A DNA stretch of 64,000 bases from Straminergon stramineum. Its lineage: Eukaryota > Streptophyta > Bryopsida > Hypnales > Calliergonaceae. Every line of letters begins with the position of its first letter. Position 1 is the first letter of the stretch. The stretch is taken from the NCBI GenBank assembly GCA_963920665.1, contig OY987265.1, positions 4,097,001-4,161,000 on the forward strand. The letters run 5' to 3'. The notes under the pieces are model-generated. The model worked only from the letters and a program-made list of their open reading frames with translations, made no database searches and was not told where the DNA came from. The position numbers and the translations under genes were made by a program. Positions 21,962-31,566 of the stretch are shown here, one piece after another.

Positions 21962-21999
21962 GATTGAAGGCAAGGCAAACAAAGGCTTAAAAGCAAGCT

Positions 22000-23466
22000 A
22001 TGCTACAAAAGGTTGTAATCCAATAGCAAGATCTTACTCAAACTTCCTCAAATGTAGCTTTTGTCAATACAAAGCTCTCTTGGACCTTGGCTCCTCCACT
22101 TCTATCCATGGCCAATAAACATTGACTTGATTGTGAGGATTGAAACTACTATATTGAAGTTTTGAACACAAGTCTTCAATGCTTGGATCTTTTTTTTGAA
22201 TTTTGGTGTATTTTTACTAATATCTTAGAACAAAGATATTATTTCCGTCAATTTCATCAAATTGGTCTTAAAGAGAGGTCATCTTTAAAGATTCTGGCAT
22301 TGCTTTAGATGAATGAGAAAAAATTTGGACAACACATTGGCTTGTTCATTGTTCAAAGCATGGATGTTAGAGCTCACAGAGCAAGCTCCCATGCTCATAG
22401 AATTGGCCCAACCTTGCAAAAAATAAAAAGTAATTAACGAAATTTTACACAGAAATACACAACAATTGTAAGAAGAAAAATCAGATTTACTAGTTAGCAT
22501 AATTTTGGAGTGAGGCCCATGAAGGCATGAAGAAGTAAGGGAGGTAAGTTTTGAATTTCCAAAGAATCATTTTTAAAAATTGGACTTGAATTCTTGGTTG
22601 CTTTGAGTTTGACAACAAGGCAAATGTATTCATAAATTGTATAGTTTCTCTTTAGTCACATAGAATTGAAGGCATCATGGAATGGAAAAAAATCATTTTG
22701 ATTCTAAAAAACTAAGAATTTCATTTCCAATTCTGACACAACCTATACTAGAAGGGTCCTTTTTCATTTCCCAAATACAAGATGGATCCCCAAACAAAAG
22801 ACAAACAATTCTCAACTCCTTTGGGCCACTTAGTGTAGTGGAAAACTTTGAACCAATACTCAACTTAGAATTAAACTTAACCCTTTAGCTTCTTTCTTGA
22901 ATTTTTGCATATTTTAGCTTATATCTTTATAAATATATATTATTTATCTCAATTTCATCAAATTCAACATAAAGAAAGTTGTTTAAAAAAAATAAAACAT
23001 GTGTTGGGAAGAATGAGAAGTTTAGTGGTTTAAGAGCCCCCTAGAAACTCTTTGTTCATCATTCAAAACTGTGATGTCAAGCCAAAGGACTATAGGGTTA
23101 ATTGGACCCACAAGTATCTTGTAGGAGAAATGTTCCATGTTTAGCAATGTTATGAGCATGGATGATTTGTTCTTAGAGAGGCTAGTAAAATAATATTCAT
23201 AATGAGAAGATTGTCGATTGTGTAGTTGTATGAATTGTAAGTAATGATTTCAAATTGTGTCTACATTTACCAAACCTTCTATTAATACAATATCCCAAAA
23301 TTTTGATGAAGGTCAAATTCAGTGTTAAGTCATCTTTGTAAAAAAAGGCATATTTCATCTTGTGATTGGAATGAGGTGATGTGGACCTTTGAGAATTTGA
23401 CATGGAAATTCAATTTCAACAACTAAGTGCAAAATGACACCTTCACGTACAATAGTTACAAAGAAA
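22000..23466. other. Gene-free repeat-rich DNA
   Basis: No gene recognised. Around 22560-22760 is a diverged third copy of part of the 36.8-39.7 kb repeat, sharing ACTTGAATTCTTGGTTGCTT, TTTGACAA.AAGGCAAA and the GGCATCATGG region. The open frames at 22285, 22682 and 23197 are random. Confidence 0.5.
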
Positions 23467-23700
23467 TTAACCCATAAACATCACATCAAAAGTTTTTTGT
23501 CCGATGAATGACAAGGAATTTTCCTATGTAGGATAGAAGTGCAACTATTCATCATCAGGATTAGGGGTGGAAAGGGAAGTCAAGACCTTCTACAATAGTT
23601 TGACTCCCAATGAGTATTTTTGTTTTTTTAAAGTCTATGATGTCACATAGTTTCAAAAGTAATGATTTCCACGGGCACTAGTCTGGCATTTGAGGGTTAA
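23467..23700 (+). mobile_element. Family A MITE, copy 2 (234 bp)
   Basis: TTAACCCATAAACATCAC to GAGGGTTAA. The body closely matches copy 1 (GTCCGATGAATGACAAGGAA, GATGATGTCACA-type block). It forms an inverted pair with copy 3, with MITE B copy 2 between them. Confidence 0.8.
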
Positions 23701-23756
23701 AAAGTGTTAATTAGGTGAATTGAATTCTTACCACAATTACAATAGCAATGCTTTTA

Positions 23757-23993
23757 GGGCCGGGTGGATTGACCCCCTCGCTTGTCCCCAAGTAAAAACC
23801 ATGAAATTTTTTATTTTTCACACATGATAAAATTTACAAATTTTGAATTCATATTCGCAATTAGAGGCCCCAAATTAGCTAGTAGAAGTTGTGAAGATAA
23901 ATTAATTAAGCACAAAATAGGGGGTCTATTTTTTTACATGCACCTTTGGAATGATTTAGGGGGGACGAGCGAGGGGTCAATCTACCCTAGCCG
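23757..23993. mobile_element. MITE B, copy 2 (about 237 bp)
   Basis: About 32-bp TIRs: GGCCGGGTGGATTGACCCCC at the left, and GGGGACGAGCGAGGGGTCAA..GCC at the right. The interior matches copy 1 (CATGATAAAATTT, AGAGGCCCCA, AATTAAGCACAAAATAGGGG). Flanks CTTTTAG and GTTTTAG suggest a short target duplication. Confidence 0.85.
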
Positions 23994-24011
23994 TTTTAGC
24001 AACTACAATTA

Positions 24012-24241
24012 TTAACCCTTAAATGTCGGGTTAGTGACCATGGAAATCATCACTTTTGGAACTGTGTGACATCATCTACTTTAAAAAAATGAAAAATACT
24101 AATTGGAGGTCAAACTACTCTAGAAAATCTCTCCTTTCCGCACAAAATTCCAAAGATTCATAGTTGCAATTTTGTCCTAGATAGAGAGATTCTTTGTCAT
24201 TCATTAGACACTAAAAGTCTTTGTTGATGTTTATAGGTTAA
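24012..24241 (-). mobile_element. Family A MITE, copy 3 (inverted, 230 bp)
   Basis: Begins TTAACCCTTAAATGTCGGGT and ends AGGTTAA. The reverse complement matches copies 1, 2 and 4, including the GTGTGACATCATCTACTTTA block. Confidence 0.8.
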
Positions 24242-25016
24242 ATGGAAATCAAATTTCGTTCAACACACTCGTGTCAAAAAAAAGTTTTTTCTGGTACATC
24301 TCTAATTTAGAGCATCAATCAAGACCATCTCCTATCAAGAATATCTCATGAGTAGTTGTTGATATTGTAGCCAAGGCAAATGTGATCAACCTTTGTGACC
24401 TCAAATCAACAAGTTTTGATGTTTATTAGCAGCTAATATAGGAATCAAATTTGTGGTACAAAGAAATAAGATAAAATAAAGTAGAATGAAGTCCAATCAA
24501 TTTACATAGTAAGATGTTGGTCTTGTTTCAACAGAACAAATAACTCCATCCCAATGGAGTGTTGACTTGGCTTCCAACACTTGTACATATTAAATTTTGA
24601 TAAAAGATAAGAAGAAGTTCAAAAGACTTCCACTAAGAATTCAAAGCAATTGTCATCTAAATTCTCATGAGGTAGTAGACCTCACCTGCACCCATGACAA
24701 CCAACGTCCAACAAGAAGTTAGTTAATAAGTTGTATGCAAGCTCTTGTTATCATCTTCACATGAGAAATAAACTTCAATAGATGTAAGAATTCAATCAAC
24801 CAATACTCTAAGATAAACTTGGCTATTGTTATTAGACGGAGATGTTGCCATGTTAGTGAAAACCTCCTTTGATCCAAGCACTACAATCCCACACTGAAAA
24901 ACAAGTTGACTAAGAACCTTAGTCAAATATTGAACCTTGAAATATTTGTTGAAAAGGGCAATGTGTTCAATTTATGTTTTATAGCCATATAATGCATTTT
25001 TAGATTCACTTTTTTT
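24242..25016. other. Gene-free AT-rich spacer
   Basis: No coding or structural signal was identified. Open frames are short and domain-free. Confidence 0.5.
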
Positions 25017-25235
25017 TGTCCAAAAACTAGAGTTCCTGATGTATATACTTGATCAAAAAAATTTTAAAAAAAATCAATGATTATTGCCAATATCATCAAA
25101 AAAAGGAAATTGCCAAAAATTACATTGGCCTTCCTTAAATTTCCTATTTTTTTTGATGATATTGGCAATAATCATTGATTTTAAAAAAATAAATTTTGAT
25201 CAATTATATGCATCAGGAACTCTAGTTTTTGGACA
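25017..25235. mobile_element. Foldback element with about 95-bp arms
   Basis: TGTCCAAAAACTAGAGTTCC at 25017 and its reverse complement ending at 25235. The arms continue through TCAATGATTATTGCCAATAT and its complement, leaving a loop of roughly 30 nt. Near-perfect arms imply a recent element or a strong hairpin RNA if transcribed. Confidence 0.85.
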
Positions 25236-25249
25236 AAATGTTTCAAATT

Positions 25250-27759
25250 TATACTCAGTTTTGTTTATCAATGTAGGAGTTAAAAGACAAAAGAGCCCTG
25301 CCTTAGTCTGCCTCAAAAAATCGCCAGCCGTCGATCTCAGGAGGAATTAATTGAGCCTTCGATTTGCATTGTTAAAAAAAGAATTGTCTATCCCTATTTC
25401 AAAAAATTGCTCCCCCGCAATGCCGTTGATCTTTATTCTGTGGAAAAAACAGTGCCCGTCGATCGCGCCGTGCTGAGGGTCGATCTCCACCGTTTGTATG
25501 ATTAGGGTTTATTGTACAGGCCCTCAGACATGCTGGTAAGGGTGCGGCCTTCCAACTCAGGCACGTCGGGCTGAAGTCCAAGGTGAGCTCGGGCCGGGAG
25601 ATCCCGTGTGCTGCGAGAGAGAAGGGTGCAGATCTCGCTATCGCTCAGGTGGGCTCCTGAACTTTGCAGAGAAGTCCTTTGAAATCACAAGAGTGGGAGA
25701 ATCTTTATGCGTAGAGTTTAGCAAATTGAGAGAAGTTTTGCCTTCATGGGGAGTATGCAAGGACTCAGGGTTGAGGATTTTTGAATCGGCAATGCTGGAA
25801 TTAGGAAGTTGAACCTGGCGGGATCCTCGTAGTGATTCAGTTTCAGAGAAAAAGCGTGCTAATCACATAATTTTGTGAATCATTTTGCTTCTAGTCTTAT
25901 TTAAGAAGGTTTTCCCATTTACTTAATTACTAGCACAAACTCATTGCAGTGTAACATTAATTGAACTTAAGAGAATATGGATTACAGTATGAAAAACATT
26001 CAGGATGCAATATTTGGGATGAAAACGTGACCACATTTGTGACAATGGGTCGTGACATGAATCGTGACACTCTCTACTTAATATAATAGATGCAGGAGTT
26101 TAGGGTTTCTGATCGGAATCCTTGAATGAGGAATTTAGCTCAGGGGATCATGTCGCCGTATAATCCTTGCTCAACCCTAACACATTTGTGGTTGTTTGGA
26201 TCTTTTGATTTTGATTGTCAGCTTCCTCGTTTTCAATGAGCGAATCTCACATGATGGTGTAATCTGCTGCCCAGCACTTCGATCAAAGACGACAATATGG
26301 AAGAATATTGAAGCATGCTGGGGATCCAGTTGCCGCTGCAGCTTTAGCCGATAAGCTTTGTTTCGGACCTTGAGAGTGAGGACTCCAAAGGAATATCAAT
26401 TTCAATGCATGTAGAGACTGAAGTTGTATCTTTAGAGTGGACAGGAGCTTTGAAATCTTGGCTGTGAAATTCTTCTTTAAGTGATGGGAATTTTTCTTGA
26501 GCCCTAGTTTTATGATATGGTGCGGTTCACGGTTTTAGTTTCTTTCTCGATATTGCTGAACAGATCGGTGTTGGTGGTTCCTGCATAGTTGAATACTTTC
26601 ACATTTGCAGTTTGGAGAATTGATCAGCCATCTAAATTAAAAAAAGTAAATTGAAGCTGTTTCTAAAAAAAGGGCTGCTGTACACTTATTTGTCGTTGGT
26701 TATTTATTTTAAATGTTTCTCTCCAAATGAAATAATGACTTGTGTACTTATGTTCAATTAATTTTGGGTTTCCTTGCTTGTGTGCAGTTTGTCACCTATG
26801 CACTGAAAAGAGGCAGTCACTGTCTGCATACAACTTCAAGTGTAAACTCATTCTCTTCTGCAACCCCTAAATTTTCAGGTACTGAACTATTTATTGTGTG
26901 CTCTAGAAAAAAGAGTCATGAAGACTAGTGATGAGATCTTGTATTGTTGAAAATGGGAAATAGATCTATCTTTTGTGATCAAATGCATTCTATGGGGTCA
27001 AGGGTGGATTTTCATCCTCTAATGCTTGTGTAGATGTTGCAGCAGATTTAGCAACTCAAAAGGTGATACCGATAAGAAACCAAATATGCATCTTTGTAAT
27101 TGTAGTCATAAATTTTTTCTTGTTCTCAATTTGTTTCTACTGATGGAAGAGGATGCTGCCGGATTAGGGTTTGGAGAACTTTAGTGCGTTAGCTTTTTTG
27201 TGCTTTCTGGTTTATGGCTCTCTTCCTGTAGCTAAATTGGAATTTGCATCTTGGGATTCTTCTCATGGTTCTGTTGGACTTGCAGATTCTCTTGGATCTG
27301 CAATCGTCCTTGATCAATTGCTTCTGTGCCTGCCGAGTCAAGGAATCGCCAGCGGGCTACAAGCGTAGTTTACTCTCAAGCAGGTTTCAAACTTGCTTCC
27401 TTGGAATTTTGTCTTGTGCTGCATCCTAGTCTCTATGTCTATTTTTATGTGGGGACAATGTCTAGGGATCATGATCTCTTTTAGGTCTAAGAACTTTTTA
27501 CCTCAATTTTGATTTCCATTGTCATGTTTTTTGTCTTCTAGTTATTCCCCTCATGTTTATTGAGTTGCTGGGGAAGATAGCAAGCAAGTCATCTTTGCTT
27601 ACATTGTATAAAAAACGTCAAGAGACTTAGGTTTAGGAGAGCTTTTGTTGATGTAATTGTTAATGTGATTGCATGTATAGAGCATAATCCATCAGCCCAA
27701 GTTGATTGTGTGATTCTATTGTGGCAGTGTTGTAGGGCTTTGTGTCATTTCTTCCAAGC
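25250..27759. promoter_or_regulatory. Upstream region of the Uma2-like gene
   Basis: GC content rises sharply around 25440-25700, which looks like a promoter or first exon. One frame there, following an acceptor-like TTGTACAG, reads ALRHAGKGAAFQLRHVG and is followed by AAG|GTGAGC, a plausible donor. I cannot connect this to a known family. Short open pieces near 25606-25812 and 27171-27368 may be untranslated exons. 25318-25380 is a copy of a dispersed repeat (GATCTCAGGAGGAATTAAT) also found at about 40145 and 40590. Confidence 0.35.
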
Positions 27760-28641
27760 ATGTTTTTCTTGGATGGAGAGGATTGTAGTGTGGAGGTTGG
27801 TGCCAGCAGCAGCACTGAGCCTTCAAATCATGATTTCCCAAACTACGGCTGTGATACTATTGAGCTGCAAGGTTGGGCGAAGTTTAAGAGGTCCCTTGGA
27901 GAGCGGGCAGTGCGTTTTCTTCATCATCCAGAGCTTCAGTACATAGCTGTGAAGAATGTTTCAACCTCTGACATTGAGTATATTGACCAACTTCGTAGCT
28001 GTGGGGACCTCCCTCAAATGCGGATTTTATATGATGAAGAGAAGAAGCTAATGATCGTGAAGTTGATGCCTGGTCTTCCTCATGAAGTAGCTGCTAATTT
28101 GTTTAGTGAACTCTTTCGTGAGATGGTCCCATCCTCAACAGGGATTGTTGCAGTTGGGTCAACAAAGTTTGGTGAAGTGAGCAGGAGGCACAAAGAACCT
28201 GACCAATCATATGTGCCGAGACATACCCGTTTTCCAAATCCTGATTGGCCATCAGTTGTTTTGGAGGTTGGTGTATCAGAGAGTTTGCGCCAATTGCGAG
28301 AAGATGCACGGTATTGGCTGATCAGCAGTGAGGGACGGGTTCTTGTTGTGATCCTTATCTCCATAGGTTTATCTTCTGGGGATGCAAGATGGGAACGATG
28401 GAAACACCAGCCCTCTGCTCGGCCCTCTACTGGTCCAGTAACTCGAAGGCAAACACGTATTCAGCCCACTTTGATGCAAACTGTCATTCTTCCGAGAGGT
28501 GGACCAGTGAGTGGTGCTCCATTTCGGATCCCTAGCAACAAGATTTGGGATGTTGTGCCCAACAACGTTGGACCAGAGATTGTGTTCAGCGCTCAACAAT
28601 TACAATATTTCTCAGACACATTGACAGATTGTTCTCAGTAA
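27760..28641 (+). CDS. Uncharacterised protein with a PD-(D/E)XK / Uma2-like nuclease-fold domain
   Basis: A single exon of 293 residues from the ATG at 27760 (MFFLDGEDCSVEVG) to TAA; an acceptor-like TAG at about 27735 allows upstream exons. The core (about residues 85-205) contains MPGLPHEVAANLF, a KEPDQSYVP motif (Asp148) and WPSVVLEVGVSESLRQLRED (Glu169), then DARYWLISSEGRVLVVILISI. This order (Pro-Asp, beta strand with Glu-Val, helix with DARxWL, strand) is that of the Uma2/restriction-endonuclease-like fold in bacteria and in many fungal proteins of unknown role. A catalytic Lys following the Glu strand is not evident, so nuclease activity is uncertain. The tail (about 205-293) is basic and Pro-rich without a known domain. 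No neighbour suggests a partner. Fold assignment is from motif memory only. Confidence 0.75.
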   Translation: MFFLDGEDCSVEVGASSSTEPSNHDFPNYGCDTIELQGWAKFKRSLGERAVRFLHHPELQYIAVKNVSTSDIEYIDQLRSCGDLPQMRILYDEEKKLMIVKLMPGLPHEVAANLFSELFREMVPSSTGIVAVGSTKFGEVSRRHKEPDQSYVPRHTRFPNPDWPSVVLEVGVSESLRQLREDARYWLISSEGRVLVVILISIGLSSGDARWERWKHQPSARPSTGPVTRRQTRIQPTLMQTVILPRGGPVSGAPFRIPSNKIWDVVPNNVGPEIVFSAQQLQYFSDTLTDCSQ

Positions 28642-29241
28642 ACAAGGTATACTTCATTCATTCACTCTAATCTTTCTTGCCTTTTAATTTTGCCTTTAAA
28701 GTCTGTTTTTCATCATTTATGAACAAACTTCTCCAAAGCAATGCTTGGTAATTAATGCAATATGTGGGGTTGTGCTTAATCAATTTGCATGTTTGTATGC
28801 TTGGAGGTTGCAATTTGAGACGTTGACAAGGAGGCAAGGGTGGGATGAGGGACAGGTTTGGGAGTTGGCAAAGCAACGTTGGTGATAGTCGGTTTAGGTT
28901 TGGAGTGGGTGACTTAGGTGTAACTCCCAAGGATCTCAGTAATTGGTGAGGAGCTCTTTTGGTAGGTTAGAAAGTAGACTTCAAGAAAGTAGGCCAGATT
29001 CTAACTTGTATGGATGTGGATAGAAGGGTAGGGCATTGGCTCTTTCCCCATCTCCAACAATCCATGCTTAATGAAGAATTTTGTATGTTGATTCCTTCAT
29101 GACAATAAAGTGTTCTCTTCCCATGAGCTCACCACAGTGCTACAACTAAATCAGAGGAATCTTGACAACTGGGGTGGAACAAAATCCAAATTGGAGGTAG
29201 TCACCAAAGAGAATTATCTTCTTACTGGAATACTTTGCCAA
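28642..29241. other. Spacer between the Uma2-like gene and the CCT1 remnant
   Basis: Holds the presumed 3' UTR of the upstream gene. No other feature recognised. Confidence 0.5.
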
Positions 29242-29638
29242 GGTATGCCTGGAAGTGTAGCACCAGCATGCACAAGACAAGGATGCCAATTGGCAAATAG
29301 TCCCTCACAGGATTTTTATTAATGTTGTCCTGAATTTCATGTCCTTTTCATGTTTAACGCAAGCTTATTCAGTCTTCATTCTTCAATTCTTTGCTAGGCC
29401 CTGGTACTTTATAGCTGATTGTTACAACTAAGAAAAAAATAGTGTTAGATATTTGATAGATTCTACAATATGTATATTGCTTGATTGATGGAAAAGTGGA
29501 ATTGTAGTATTAGAAGTTCTAATTTTTCATCCTTATTTCTTTTTGATGATGCTGTTTCTTCAGGGAAGCAAACAATACGAAGGAGCAAATTGAACAAATT
29601 CTGAAGGCAGGGGTGAACGTGATCCTTACCACTAGATG

Positions 29639-29685
<47 letters not shown>

Positions 29686-31128
29686 TTTTTTTGTGCTTAT
29701 TTTGGAAATATTGTTGGCTAGTGTGTATTAGGGAATTGCACACCTTTTAGCTAGGTCAATGTTTTGTAATCCAGGATGTCATCTTTGATTTATTTATTTT
29801 TGTTTATTTGTTTTGATTCTTCGCTGTGAATTATCGTTCCTATAGGGAATTTCGATTAAACTACATAGGCCTTTGTCGATTGTCTCTTTTGCAGGCGACC
29901 TCTATTGCCTTGCGTTCCATTGCGGAGGCCACTGGTGCCACTCAGATACGAACTGTTATTCTCATCCTTCATTTGCATGTTTAGTTTTCGTAGAGTTTTA
30001 TTTCATTGCTACCATTTTTCTTGGATGCAGAAAATCCAAGTCTCCTATTTCTTGCAGTATTGCTGGTGTTAATATTAGTCTCAAGTTGGTGTGTCAAAGT
30101 TTTGGATTTCGTTGGTTAATTCTCACAAATTTTGGAGTTCCAAAGTTATCAGCTGTACTTGCAGTGTTCTCATTACCGATCCTGTCTTAAGAATTTTATT
30201 TTCTCAGTGTCTTTACTAAGTATTCACTCCCATGGTCGCCTGCATGAATAATTCATGCGAATTGTAATGCTTTTAAGTTGTGAAAATGATCATTTTGATG
30301 CAGGTTTTTACTTTTGCTGATATAGAAGGGGGTGAGACGTTGGATCCATGTCTACTAGGAAGTGTGGACGAGGTCACTGAGGAACCAGTGTATGATGATG
30401 TCATCATTCTCATTAAGGTTGCCAAAAGTTCGAGAGCGGGGTAATCAAATGTTTTTCTACTCCCACATTTTCGTCGACTTCGAAGTGGAAATAGTTCACT
30501 TGTGTCGGGATGTAGTTCTACATCTGTATGTTGTTTTCCGATGATTCCATTCCTTCAAGACGTGTTGAACTGCTCCGTGCTGGAATAGGAGTTCATGTCG
30601 TGACTCTCTGTCCTGTGCCAGGTTTCAATCCTGTTGAGAGGAGCCAATGACTACATGCTGGATGAAATGGAACGCTCCATTCACAATTCTTTCACTAACT
30701 ATTGGGAAACTTACATTCGAATCAATTACTGTAAGCAATAAGATTCTTATATACTAAATATTTCAGTTGCTCAATTTCGGATTCCTTTTTCTATTTAGTC
30801 TTCACATGCAGTGTGTCGTGACTGCAACTTTTTGTTTTGAAGCATTTCTGTGGGTTCCAGCGAAGTAATGGGTGCACTGCATGGACTCTGATGACGGAGC
30901 CTAATTAGGCTCCGCCTGCATTGACTGTTGATTTCCAAACACTTCATTCTTTGATTTCATTTATTCTGTGCGCAGGTGGTAGCAGGACGGGGAGCGGTGG
31001 AAGCCGCTTTGTCGGTATACTTAAAAAACCTAGCAACTACTTTGCGTTCACGAGAGCAACTTGCTGTAACCGAATTTGCCAAGCCTCTTCTCCTCATTTC
31101 TAACTTTGATCGACATGGCCGTTTCATC
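29242..31128 (+). pseudogene. CCT1: Decayed CCT1 (TCP-1 alpha chaperonin subunit) gene remnant
   Basis: CCT1 is one of eight subunits of the cytosolic TRiC/CCT folding chamber. Six exon relics lie in the right order on one strand: 29242-29293 (GMPGSVAPA, then after a frameshift HKTRMPIG); 29564-29636 (REANNTKEQIEQILKAG, NVILTT); 29895-29946 (RSIAEATGAT); 30304-30441 (VFTFADIEGGETLDP, LLGSVDEV, DDVIILIK); 30622-30700 (VSILLRGANDYMLDEMERSI); and 30976-31128 (VVAGRGAVEAALSVYL, LATTLRSREQLAVTEFA). Several relics still follow AG acceptors, so this was an unprocessed genomic copy, not a retrocopy. Breaks: the GIDDM..FVEAGA segment is replaced by a TA microsatellite, the exon ending at 30441 has no phase-compatible donor, the GGGAVE motif reads GRGAVE, and the 5' half plus the C-terminus are missing. 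It cannot make a working subunit. Confidence 0.85.
29643..29682. repeat. (TA)n microsatellite, about 20 units
   Basis: A perfect TA run directly follows the CCT1 relic exon at the point where the conserved coding sequence should continue. It is one of the lesions in the pseudogene. Confidence 0.95.
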
Positions 31129-31566
31129 TGCTGGAAGAGATATAGAGTACCACAAATTGTATGCTAGAGCTGCTTCCTATGCAAAGTCGTAAATCTTGTC
31201 AGGATAATGGTACCTTCAGATCGTTCTGTACTGCCAGGAATGCATGAATTTTGCTAATTCCACAGCTTAACCCCTAAGTGCCCAAGCTAAAAATAGAAAG
31301 GTCCACTTTGGAAGCTAGTATTCAATAGTAGTATCTCTCAACATATTTCTGTTGCTGTAAAATGTAGGGTATGATTTCTTCTTTCAGTAAGTTTATTTTG
31401 TTACCTTCCTTGAAGCTTCCTAAATGATTTATTTCAACTTCTACAGATATGGAAGCGGCCAGTTTTGCCCATTTGAGCACTTCCGGGTGAATTCCAAGTT
31501 GGCTTAGGTACCGGGTTCTTCAACTTGTGGATCTGAACAAGACTTCTATCCCTGTCTTTTTCGCAG
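31129..31566. other. Gap between the CCT1 remnant and the DnaJ-like exons
   Basis: No J-domain coding sequence is present: there is no HPD codon string and no helix II/III pattern. An ATG at 31450 (MEAASFAHLSTSG) stops after 13 codons. If the downstream gene is transcribed, its promoter must lie here or within the CCT1 relic. Confidence 0.5.

Noticed and set aside
29873..30190. 105-codon open frame over the CCT1 remnant
   Set aside because: Wrong frame for the CCT1 relic (RSIAEATGAT) and otherwise intronic.
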